Shown: positions 13,521-25,023 of the stretch, one piece after another
How the letters are laid out: every line of letters begins with the position of its first letter
Numbering within the stretch: the first letter of the stretch is position 1
DNA from: Ceratodon purpureus
Lineage: Eukaryota > Streptophyta > Bryopsida > Pseudoditrichales > Ditrichaceae
Direction of reading: 5' to 3'
Assembly (NCBI GenBank): GCA_014871385.1
Contig: CM026425.1
Location: forward strand, 1,240,001-1,304,000
DNA length: 64,000 nt
The notes under the pieces: generated by a model
The model's input: the letters and a program-made list of their open reading frames with translations, nothing else
Databases searched by the model: none
Told to the model about the DNA's origin: nothing
Translations under genes and position numbers: made by a program

Positions 13521-16500
13521 ATTAAGGTGCGCTTGAACGCAATTCTTGGGAAGCCATTAGAACAGTGGAAATAGATGTGTACTGTAAAATGCAATTCTAT
13601 TATGTATAGTTTTTGTTTTGCCCTGCAACTTTTGTCACTTTTGATCTACTTGGCGAAGTGATTAGCGAAGGAAATTGCAGTAGGCCATAAAAGAAATATT
13701 CATATGTGCTTTTGTGAGATTATAGTACATTTTAAAACTACAATTTTAAATATTGTGTGTATGGATTTGTCACTCAGTTGCGTACCTTTGGACAAGAAGA
13801 CAAAGTCTTTTTGTTGCTTATAAAATGCAGCCTAATATTAACTGCTTCTAGATTTCAAACTTGCAAGAATTTTGGAGCCGTCCTCGTATCAAAGACGCAT
13901 ACTCAGAGCGATGCATAACCGACTTCACAAAGGGCTATATTTTTTAAGAGAGTTGGAATTAGTGAAGAGAAATCACTTGTTGTGAGAAGTTGGCCACCTA
14001 GGCTAAGACCCTCGTTTTAAATTGAATTTAGGAACAAAAGTTGACGAGCATGGTGTGTTGATACCTTTGTGACCGAAGACAGTGAAATAGAGATGTTGGA
14101 TCCGATAGTGTCTATCACGAGGCACTCAATATGGGGCAAAGAGTTATTTGCTAAAAAACTTAACTGGCATTGGCAAACTTTGATAAAAATGAACCCAATG
14201 TAGCGTGGAACAAGTAGGTGTGAATGCTTCTTGCGTTTCAGTAGTGTATACATTAATGTGGTGATTTTGTGGAGATAGTGAGTAATGGATACATTATGAA
14301 GAGTGTGTATGAAAAGAAGAAATTTTCAAGTTGACATTAGGAATAAACAAATTGTACAAAACATGAGCTGAATTCCTACTTTCAGATTTTGGATATATAA
14401 TACCCCTAATAATTGTCACAAAGAAAATAGACGCATATAGCCTAATTTATATAACCGACTTGTGCATAGGATAATTGTTAACCTACTTGGCGATTTGTGT
14501 TCTTTACGATGCAGCTGTCAACCTATGCGGATAGGACATCATCCAAGTTCAATACTTCAAAACATACGGACTAGCTAGATCCTGCGATAATATAAAGATT
14601 GATAGTATCTTCTCCCTTATTTGCCTCAACAGATTTTTCAAGTTCATCTTCGTTGATATGCAAAAGAGACTTTGGCATAGGTGAGACGAACCAAAATGCT
14701 TTGAAGCATTTGGCATTGGTGAGCCATCTATTGAGGTTCATTTGGAAGTGCATGTATCTTCACGGCACTCTTTGTAGCAAGGTGTGTTTCGCCTGTTATC
14801 TATGTAGTGGTTATCTGTGTAGAGAAGTTTATACAACCATTAACAAAAGTTAGTATTGACTGAAAATTAATAGTTTAGAAGCTTGAAAGTGGTGAAATGA
14901 TGAATCATTCAAAGGTTTTAAAATAATTATTATAGAATTGATTTGTAAAGACCATGTAGTTCACCTTTGATACTTAAGTTTACTTTCATCAAAATTTGAA
15001 TGCAGTATACTATATCAAAATATTTTGTAATTTCATCTTGTTTATAGTGCAAAGTAATGATGTAATTAATGGTTGCATTGAAATATGTGCTGTAATAAAT
15101 AGAATGAAATATTATAGTCTTAAAGTTTGTATTTCAATAATAAACCTCCATGATGCAAAAAAGATGGTGATATTATTGGTTAAAAGAAGATGAATTTTGA
15201 AATTACTTTAATACTTCTTCAGCATATATCATAGTTTTAATTATATCACTTAATGGGTATTAAATAATAATCATTGTAACAAGAGGAAAATATTACCATA
15301 ATTATTATTTTAATTAACAGGAACTAAAAATTTCCTATAAATTATACATGTATCATATGCAAAACATTTGTGCACTTTATATGTTTAATTATGACTTTAC
15401 TTTCAATATATGAATAACTTATGGAATTTGAAGTTTGTAGTTCAAATGTGACCAATACCGCCTAGCAAGGGATTTGGTCATATTAGTGTCATTTGAACCA
15501 AAAACTTTAAAATTCTAGTATTTAATATATTCTATTATTAACATCACAAACATGAAGATGTATTGAAATTCTTATCTATAAACTTCTTAAATTATAGATT
15601 TATGCATTATACACAAAAACTATTTTTTAACAAACTCCTTTGAGTTTGTATTTTGGTCACATAGAAAGTAAATATTTCTTAATTTAAGAATGTCAAGACT
15701 ATCCATTTAAATGTATATACATATTTGTACATCTGATATTTCAACCATGGGCCATAGTGCATGCTCCAAATCCCCCTCCCCAGACCAAGTCCCAAGCCTC
15801 AAATTTCAAATCCAAAGTCCCAAGTCCCATCCCAAATTCAAAGTCCTAAGTCCTGAATCCTAAATCTAGGGCCTTAACTGACTTGCACGGTGCACCTGGT
15901 GGAGGTAGGGGTGGTCTCCTAGCTCGGAAGCCCGGGGGGGCACTGCGCGTCAACTTAGAAACTACCTGAGTTCAAAGATATGGGGGTTTTAATTCTTTCC
16001 AGGTAAAATTTATATTTTTTTTAAATGTAAGATAACATGAATTAATTGGAAGTTTACATCTTAGAAAAAAATAATGGTAGCATATAAGCCATTTAGCCAT
16101 TTTACAAGTAAGATAAGGTCTCAAAAATTCTCTTTTTTTAGTCTTTTTTCTAAGCTAAATACCCCCCATAAAATACCCCGTGAACGCACGTGGTACCCAA
16201 TTTACACATGTAGTGCCCCCCCGAGCTTGGAAGTTAGGGCTTGTTCCAAACTTCGAGAGGAGAAACGTCCCAACCAATGAAGTTTCAGAAAAGCACAAAG
16301 TTTTTCCTCTCGGCCTTCACACTAGAGCCCAAAGTCCAAAGGATGTCACCTCCAAATAAAGTTAGGTGGTAGTACTTTTGGGAAATAATGGCGCCAAAAG
16401 TTTCTTCTCTCAATCAGAGTTTGGGTCAAGCAAAATGCTCGATCCAAATTGCCGTTGAGAGAAGAAACTTTTTTTCATTAAAATATGCACATTGAAAAGA

Positions 16501-17037
16501 CAAGGCTCATAGGCTATTAAGAGCTGGTCATGCTCCACTAGCCTTGTCATGTTCTATTTAATGAACCTTTTGACAATCATTGGGTTTAGACCAATGTTGT
16601 CCAAAAATAAGCTGAACTTCAATCACTCGTAACTTTGTCAAAACAATGTAGAATTTGCTGAATTTTTTTCCATATGTTCTTCATTAATTTTTACACCTTC
16701 CCTATTTTTTCTCATTTTTTCTCATTTTTTTGAATTTTCTATAAATGTCTGAATATTTGGATCATAGATCTTGACCCTTGGCCTTCTCCTTTGGGCTTTC
16801 ACACTATGCCTGGCCAAAGCCCCCAAATTGATTATTTTATGATTACTTTTCAGGCCAAAGACTTCTCCTCTCGACCTAGTTTGGGACAGTGGAATCATGC
16901 TTCACCTCTCGAGTTTGGCCCAGTCTGAAACCGGTCCTTAGTCCTTAGTCTGTGACGTAAGTTAGCGTCACAGAATTCACATCCTCTCAGGAATCCGGAG
17001 CGGCAGCAGTTTTGTGGTGTGCCTTGTTCTGACACAC
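13521..17037. other. AT-rich intergenic region
   Basis: No gene, RNA gene or complete mobile element is seen. The stretch at 15770-15870 contains imperfect short direct repeats built on words such as CCCAAGTCCC and AAGTCC. Homopolymer A and T tracts are common. Confidence 0.5.
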
Positions 17038-17074
17038 ATCTCTCTCTCTCTCTCTCGCTCTCTGTCTCTCTCTC
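17038..17074 (+). promoter_or_regulatory. CT microsatellite upstream of TraB gene
   Basis: A run of CT dinucleotides with a few interruptions lies about 60 bp before the ATG at 17134. Pyrimidine (CT/GA) tracts of this kind are common in plant core promoters and 5' UTRs. A regulatory role here is inferred from position only. Confidence 0.4.
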
Positions 17075-17133
17075 GAGTCTCGAGGCCGGGTCCGTGGTGC
17101 ATTGAATTCGTATTAATTTGTACTTTGCTAGCA

Positions 17134-20100
17134 ATGGCGGCGACTCGGCTGATGCAGACTACATGGCGTACCATGCCTTCTATATCACTCTCCTCTTCCT
17201 CCCTCCTCCATGTGCGCACTAATCTGCTCATTGTCATTCAAAGACCGTCCGAGCGTTGTTGGAATTCTAAAGAATCTTCAAAGCTGCGGCGGCGATGGAT
17301 TTGCTGCTATTCAGCGACCAGGGTCGATGACGGCGTCGAGGCTCCGGTAAGAGTAGTAAGACCTCCTCCGAGTGATTATGATTTTCGTGCGGAAACGAGC
17401 GCTGAGACGCGGGAAATGGTGCAAAGTTTGCATCCGGAGCTTATGGACTTGGTCGAGGACGGCACCCTGGTGATTGTGAAGCGCCCGCCGCATTATGTTG
17501 AGCGCCGTAGCGATGGGTATGTAGAGCCCGAGGTGGTGTACATTGTGGGCACGGCTCATATGTCCCGGGTCTCCGCCAACCAGGTGACTATGTGCGTGCC
17601 CGCCTGCTTGCTTGCCGGCAAATTTTACTTTCTCTTTAATCCTATTGGGTCTTTAGTTTAAGAAGTGGTAGTTGGAGTGTGTTCAAGTGTCCTCACCTGT
17701 CTGAAACTTAGGAGATGTAGAAGCAGCATCATTGTTATGGTGGAGCTTCTGTCTGAGCCCTTCGCATTTCCGCAAGTCACTGGTGTTCTCGAGGTTCTGA
17801 AACTTACGATTATCCGTTACTATTGTATGCTGTTCTCTATCTGTACTGCTGTAAGTTCATTGGAAATTTTCGGACGTATTTGAAGAAACCTGCAAGTTAG
17901 TCGTGATTGTATTCTTTTGGGAAAACATTCCTTTTCAACCAGGCTGAAGTCAAATGGGATGGATGTTAAATCATTTTATGAATTTACGTGGCAGCATTAT
18001 TCTGTTCTCAAGCTTTTAGCTTATGAGATGTGCAGTAATCTGATATCATATTTCTGCAGGTTACGAGAGTGATCAACGCTGTGCACCCTGACAACGTAGT
18101 GATCGAGCTTTGCAGAAGCAGGCATGTAAGGCTCACCTTCATCTCTTGCAATGATATACGTAGGGACACAAATGCATTATGGGGAACCCCCGGCCTGCAC
18201 CCGACGTTTCTGAGGGTCACCGGTGCGCCGTTGGCTGCACTATCGCCCCTTGAGACTTGATCAAACACAAAACAATCGTTTTAGCACTTGATTGAAATAA
18301 TTGACTCTGTAATTTCCACTCAATTTTAAGAAGATTTAATCAAATAGCTTAGTAATTCCTACTCAAGTTTTATCGGAAGTCCACAACCTAAAGCCAGCTA
18401 TTCTGTGAAAGGTCGGTGCAGGAGGCGCATTCTAGCCGTATGTATGTGTGCGTGCGCGCACGCTGTTGCTTGTATACGAGACACTGCTAACGTGCCAAGT
18501 TACTACTCGACTGCCGCAGAGTTGCTGCTGTGCAATGTTAACATTATTATAATTATGTATGCTGACTTGATTTGGAGCTCTGGCTAATTCGCAGGGCAGG
18601 CATCATGTACGACGAGCCTACTCCCACCACTGACGGAAGCAGCAATAAACTAAATTTGATGTCCATGAGCGGGGATAGTTTTGGATCAACAGTGGGTCGC
18701 AGCCTCAAACTTGGGGGACGATCTGCCCTAGCACTTCGCTTATTGTTGGCAAGTGTCTCCAAACGCCTTTCGACGTCCGCGGGAGTTGCCACTGGAGAAG
18801 AGGTGGGCCTCTATGCCTCATATCTGGCTTGCACGTATCCAGGAATGAGAATATTGTACAAGTAGTAAATTAGTACTTATTCATGTGTGCTTTTTCAGAC
18901 TTCACTAAGTATTGCCATCACTTATTTAATTCTTAAGACGTTTTTGTCCAGTTTTTATGTCTTGATTCTGACTGAATTAGAACATGCAGTTTCGTGCAGC
19001 CCGGAAAGCAGCTGAAGGCATCGGAGCGCAAATTGTTTTGGGAGACCGACCCATTGAAATCACGGTAAACCTTGTACATCCGAAGTGATCCAAACTAGCA
19101 TCGTTCAGGCCCTGTTAGCAGTGAATCTTTGTTGACGGCACCCGGGATTACCAATCTAGTGGTTCACGAGCTTATAAGTTGGTAAGAAATAATGTGTTAC
19201 TCTGCAGATAGGAAATATTATTGTAGGTGTTTGCTTGCTCAAGGAGATACAGTCTAGCCCTGTATTATTTTCCCACCGAGTCTTTGTCCCGCTGTCGCAC
19301 ATGTGAGTCATGGTATGATTCCGTCTATGTTCGAACTTTGCATGCAGCTCCGAAGAGCGTGGAGATCTTTGAGTTGGGACGAGCGTTTTCGATTCACAAT
19401 ATCTCTGCTTCAAGGCATGTCTGATAAAAATCTTGATGTCTCAGAAGCAAGTCTCCAGGTAACTCCAATCAATGCTTGCGCTTTCAAAAATATTATTTTT
19501 CCTCAGTTCGAGAGCGGAAATTAATTTTGTATTACGTACTGTACTTAGTGCCCACCAATATGCCAGGCTCAATTCGAAGAATTGTCTTCTACAGGCTCTC
19601 AAGTCGGACGATGCACTATCCGCTATGTTTGGAGAGCTAAGTAGTCGCTTTCCATCTTTGCTGCAACCCCTTATTCATGAGCGAGACATGGTATGTTACT
19701 ACTATGGGAAGCCTATGTAACAAATGATGTGTATTTTTACTACTATTCATGAAAGACAAATAATGCAGCTTTGGGGGATGTTTTATTAGACTGCATTGTG
19801 GTTTAAAAGTGATAGAAAAGTAGATTTAGATATGGTGCATCTGATTTTCATTAAAATGTGATGATGTGTGAGAGCTTTGCTTGCAAATTCTTACGGCATT
19901 TGAGAATGCGTCGCAAGAGATTTAAGCCTGATGTTAACGATCCTGCATCAGTCAGTTAGAGTTATCAATCGTAGAAAGTTGGTAGAGGTGGTTTATTTGT
20001 GGAATCTTATCGTAATTGTGGTGCTCGGTGGTGCTGATCGGTGGTGCTCGGTTGTGCAGTATCTAGCTTGGTCGTTGAAGCGAAGCAAGGCGGTGAATGG

Positions 20101-20332
20101 ATGCCAGCGAGTAGTGGGAGTTGTGGGGAAAGGCCACTTACGGGGTGTCGTCCATGCCCTCCTGCACGACCAACACAACCTCCGGTTCAAAGACCTTGTG
20201 GGCGATCGAGGTTCGTCCAACGGACACCTTCCTAAGACCCAGCAAATGCGAAAACTTGCCAAGAACCTTGCCATTGAAACTGCCATTGGTCTACTTCTTT
20301 GGTGGGCATGGGACTCCATTCAGCATCATTGA
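17134..20332 (+). CDS. TraB/PrgY-family protein, 7 exons
   Basis: Exons: 17134-17583, 18060-18121, 18595-18802, 18990-19064, 19348-19458, 19595-19690 and 20060-20332. Phases agree throughout and give 424 residues. Family hallmarks are visible in order: VGTAHMS near residue 140, VVIELCRSR ending about residue 171 (split between exons 2 and 3), VLGDRPIEIT in exon 4, ERFRF in exon 5 and VVGKGHLRGV in exon 7. This matches eukaryotic TraB-domain proteins. Plant members studied so far act at the mitochondrial outer membrane in ER contact and mitophagy. The Ser/Arg-rich first 60 residues could be an organelle-targeting region, and a short hydrophobic stretch (IGLLLWWAW) near the C-terminus could anchor the protein. 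ATG 17134 lies in a good context (gcaATGg). Intron 2 appears to use a GC donor (AG|GC at 18122). The reading frame looks intact. Confidence 0.9.
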
Positions 20333-21600
20333 GTTGCAAGCTAATACTTGCTGCCGCAGCACATTTATCTTCAATCGCTGTCGTCCATTTATGTGTAATG
20401 AAGCAATATTATTGATAATAAATGCTTGCATTGAAATATACATTGCAATCAAGTAGATGAATTCCATATGGTGTGTAGGAATGTGATGTAATCAAAAACA
20501 TAATTGCACCATTGAGAAAGGTGATACGTACGAGAATATCACTTTCTTCAAACGACATGAATTTATTATATATTTTCTTATTTTTGAATCCCACTCATTG
20601 CTTTTTCCCTTTTTTGAAGATCACCTATTCAATCTAATAAAATTCATAATTGTAGAGGTATCAATTCAACCCAAAATAACACTCTTGAAGTTTAAAGGAG
20701 GACTTTATGACATTGTAATCAAATTCTGAAATTACCATTCAAAAAACTTTGAAATCAAATTCACATTGGAATATTGTTATTGTGTGCGACACTATTGAAT
20801 TGTTGTAGAGCCATTTGCATCAATTGATATCGTGTTTAAGGAAGACATATATAAAGTACAATTTTATAACTATTTGGTCATCTTGGACATTTTAAGAATA
20901 ATGCTAATTAATTTTATTTATAACAAGATTGCCAAAAAACTAAGAAAATTGAATAAAGTAGGCAAATTGTTTTAGTAGAAATGTAGATGAGAGTTTATTT
21001 TATATCAAATATATAGAAAAAAAGAATATATATGTATATATTGTAGCTATAATATAACATTTAATTATCCAATTGAACATCTCTGAAAACATGAAAAAAG
21101 AAAAAATAGAACATGAATGATACTTCCTATATTAACGGTATATGTAAGTACATGTCATAGGAAACTATTTTATAAATGATATTGTCCATGACTTCAAAAA
21201 TGACTTAAAAAGAAGCACTTAGGCCTACTTTACACACCATCTAGAGTTGGCTAGATTTCTCCTAGATTAAGCCTTGAATGGGGGCCTCAATTCTATCCCA
21301 AGGTAGGAGTTTGTGCCAAAAGAAACCTTGTTCCAATTACATCCTTTAGGCCCAAACATTTTGGTACCAATACAATGCCACCTATAGAGCCACATAGGAT
21401 GAATTGAAGTTCTAGTTGGGCTTGATTTGAATGAATCAAACAATCCTATTGGTTGAAATTTGAAGAGTTTGGGCCGGGCCCCAAGTACAAACTGGCGCTT
21501 AGAAGGAAGTGAAAGAGCTTAAAATCATGAAAATCGTTTCCAACAGTAAAGTGGATGTGGCTACTGGAATGTAAAAGCAATCAGTGTTAGGAAATTCGAT
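20333..21600. other. Intergenic, AT-rich
   Basis: Lies between the TraB-family gene and the exonuclease gene. Its first part will hold the TraB 3' UTR. The rest is AT-rich with no recognised gene. Confidence 0.5.
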
Positions 21601-21639
21601 GAGACGAGAGAGGAAATCACTTGTTTTACTTGATGGGTT

Positions 21640-22294
21640 TAGAGGGGGCACCGGGCACGCACTCCAACTGAGTGAGAAGGGGAGCGTGGTGGTGGACCGG
21701 TGGTGCTGCTCTGCTCTGCTCTGCTGCCCGACGGTCGACCCAGTGAGGGAGTCCGTCGGGAGGCACTGAGGCAGGGCAGGGCAAGACAAGGCAAGGCAAG
21801 GGAGAGCCTCGCCGACGTTAAATTGTCGCTTGTGTCTCGTCTGTTTTGCTTTCGCGTTCGCTTTGCTTTTTGTCGCTGCTGCTGCTGCAATGCCACCACC
21901 CGCACCCCCACCTCCACCCTCACCCCCGTCTCTTCATGCAACCCAGCTCCAGTTGCTTTTCCCTCTCTCTCAACTCTGCTCTCCTCTGCCCTCAGTGCTC
22001 CTGCTCTGCTCTGCTTTGCTCTGCTCTCCTGCAATGATGCCCTCATCATCCTCATTTTGATCATCATCATGCCGCACTCCCTTGATTTCCTTTGACAACC
22101 ACGCTCAACCCCACCTTATAACACAACACATCACATCACACCACCTCTCTTATTTCCTTTCACTTTCCTTCACTTCCTCTTTCTTCACTGCTTTCCCACT
22201 CTTCCCTAGCTTTGCCTTCCTAATTCTGGATAATCTCTCTCTCACACTCATTCTCTCATCGCAGAGCACACAGCACAAGAGAGTAGAGCAGAGC
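21640..22294 (+). promoter_or_regulatory. Pyrimidine-rich leader with a possible uORF
   Basis: The 650 bp before the exonuclease ATG is strongly CT-rich on the plus strand, including a short CTCTG-type repeat near 21706-21726. This is typical of plant promoter or 5' leader DNA. If transcription starts upstream of 21890, a 56-codon reading frame (ATG 21890, stop by 22060, proline-rich start) would be a long upstream ORF able to reduce translation of the main frame. The transcription start is not known. Confidence 0.35.
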
Positions 22295-25023
22295 ATGAGA
22301 CGCTTCACTGCCTCCAATGCCACTCCTGCACCAGGCTCTTCCGTGCTCTCATGCTCCATGGCCATGGCCGACGACCATCACGCCCCTCCTCTTCCCGTCC
22401 GCCCGGCTGCCAATTGCGCCATGTCTTCCACCTCTGACCCTCCTCCGCCCCCTCCTCCTTCCCAGGACAACACTCACAACACTCTCGATGTGGACAGGGA
22501 CCGGGACAGGAAGAAGGCCGAGCGTGCTCAACAAAGAAAACAAAATTTAGAACTGAAGGCGGCGCGAGCCAGAGAATACGAGGAGCGCTGGCGCGAGAGG
22601 TGCGCCCAGGATGTGAGCGAGGACACCTGGGCCTCCGGCTGGAAGCAACCTCTTGTGACGGAAGAATACGGTGGCTGGGACTACACGCCCACTCCTGTTG
22701 CAGAGCCCTCCTCGCTGGGAATGCACCAATACCCGAGCTGGAAGCGCAAGTTGCATTCGGAGCAATTGGACAGAAATTACGGTGGCTGGGATCAGCCCCT
22801 GCCCTCGTCGTCTGAGGAGGCTCCTCTTGGTGGGTGGTTGTATCCTGATCCTTCAGAACCGCTAGACGATTATCAAACAGAAGTGGAGATTTTGGGCAAG
22901 AAGGTACAGTTCTTCCTTTACACACAGCTTGCAAGTTTGGTAGTTCTACCTCATTGCAGGACCTTCCGTGTCACATTTCGTAGAGCAGTTTGTTTCCCTG
23001 CATTACTCCTATCACTTCCTGTAAACAATACCATCTCTGCCGGCATATCTGCTGTCCAGCGATCGGAGATCCGGTCTTTTGCGTTTCTCAGGCTTTATGT
23101 ATTTTAGCTGCCATCTAGGATGCGGGGATTATTCTGTACTCAGGAGGCAGACTCGCGCACTGCAGTGTTCTTCTCCTTCCGGCCGGTGCCTGCTTACTCA
23201 ATCAATCATAAAATCAATAGCCTTGTCTCCAATTTTCATGCAATAATGGCATCTCTTTTTCTAGGGTTTCAGCCTGCAGCTAACTTAACTTGACAGGGTA
23301 TAGTCCTTTGGCTTCAAAATATTAGCTAATGAAGATGAATATGGGCAATGAGAAGGTGATGGTCACAGTGGCATCTAAAGGAGCAACAGTGGAGAGGTGG
23401 CTTGAAGGACGCAAGGAGGCGGTTAAGTGGGGATTGGACATAGAATGGCGACCCACGTTTCAAAAAGGCGACTACCACTATGCGGCTCTCTTGCAACTCT
23501 CTCTCGAGGAATGTTGCCTTCTCGTCCAACTCCAATTCATAGATACGTTGCCTGTGTCTCTCAAAAGACTCCTTGCAGATCCGAATATAATGATGGGAGG
23601 AGTGGGTGTACTGGTAAATGTCTCCCTTTGCTTCGGTTTATTGATGGCCTGTTTAGTTCTGGGTATGTAGTAGAATGGGTCTGATTGATTTTGTGTATAG
23701 GTGCCGTGAAATCATCTGGAATTGTCGAGCTTTGCTGGTGTGTATCAACTCGGATGTGTTATGGTGCGGTTGCAGGCGGATACGAACAAACTGAAGAACG
23801 ACTACGATTTGATATGTGCTGGCGAAGTGGAACTGACAACACTAGCCGTATCCACATTGAAGAACACTTCTTTAAAAAAATCGGGCATTGCAACACTTAC
23901 CGAGAAGGTTCTTGGTGTCCCGTATAAGAAGAACAAACGAGCGACCATGAGCAACTGGGAGATCCGAGACTTGACATATGCGCAAATCCAGTATGCCGCT
24001 GCAGATGCGTGGTTATCGTATACGATCTTGATGGCGCTTCTCAACTACAAAGAAATACCTGCAGCAGCTCCCCCGGCTTTGAGGGCAGAGAAGATTTCTT
24101 CTGGCAACCTGGTATACCATTCACTCGCTCGCTACGGAGAGGAACTTTTCCGCGCTAAAGCTCTTTTCTCTCTTTTTGTAATGTTGTGGCGCCTTGGCTG
24201 AAGTATCAGTGAAGTTGTATTCATGCTGTTTTTGAAGTCAGTTTGAATGTTTTTTTATTTCACTTCATTTTTAGGTTCGTTCAAAAAAACAATTTTAAAA
24301 TAAGAAAACGAAAAAAATCGGTAATTCGAATGATAGAGAAATAAAAATAGGATGAATTAATTTTAGTGATATTTGGCTATTTTTAACCTCACTTGAGGCT
24401 ATTTTTAGTGTTTTTTTGGGGGAAACAAACGTTATTTTTCAGGAAAAAAAAATACTCGTTGGGAGGTGCACGCACCAGCTACCCTGTTACGGTGGTTGCT
24501 TATTTCACGCTACTCTATGTCACTAACCTTAATGATTAAATTTACTGCTGATACTTTTCTTCTATGTACATATAAAGTTTTCATGTGGATCGGATTTTGA
24601 CATACATATGGTTAACATTTCTGAATGAATTCGTTACGATTTATCGTCACCATTATTTAATGAGTGCTTCCTCTATTTGTGAATTGATTATAAGTTTTGA
24701 TGTAGTCAACAACAGAGTTGTGTTTTGTATATGTTTGTTGTAGAAACGATTTCAAATCTTTTTGTTGTTGAACAGATAAGACACATATGACTCTGCTAAT
24801 GGGACTGACAGTTTCGTTTAGACAGCCTCTCTGATATGATAAATCCTTCCGAAACTCTCTAGGAGTTCGGTTAAGAGAGTTGCAATTTGAATTATTGTTA
24901 GTAAATAACTTCTTGCAGATCATGTAGTGGTATGTTATTCCCTTAAAATGTTTTAACTTAGTGATTCTGTATGGGCGGGTGCAGGCTGGAATGGATGGTG
25001 TGGAGGAAGCTAGTTGCAGTTGA
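22295..25023 (+). CDS. WRN/WEX-like DEDDy 3'-5' exonuclease, GW-rich N-terminus
   Basis: Exons: 22295-22903, 23356-23613 (or from 23353), 23776-24111 and a short last exon 24985-25023. All junctions are phase 0, giving about 413 residues. The exonuclease core shows LDIEWRP (D231, E233), the GVGV..D..KL motif spanning the exon 2/3 joint (D291) and YAAADA (Y362, D366), the full DEDDy set of RNase D/WRN-type nucleases. Arabidopsis WEX of this family is needed for post-transcriptional silencing. The first 200 residues are disordered: a run of eight prolines, a charged helix, then GW dipeptides at 115, 127, 164 and 180 in an acidic, P/S-rich setting, the kind of context known for ARGONAUTE-hook regions. 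ATG 22295 is the first in-frame ATG of a plausible length. The last exon adds only about 12 residues and is the least certain part; reading through to 24201 is the alternative. Confidence 0.85.

Noticed and set aside
18126..18260. Read-through of TraB exon 2 as a separate short gene
   Set aside because: The frame after 18121 loses family similarity, and exon 3 restores it in phase, so this is intron.
21639..22070. 143-residue minus-strand ORF, Arg-rich
   Set aside because: Arises from the CT-rich promoter/leader tract; low complexity.
22305..22934. 209-residue minus-strand ORF
   Set aside because: Exact shadow of exonuclease exon 1, whose splice phases and conserved domain fix the plus strand as coding.
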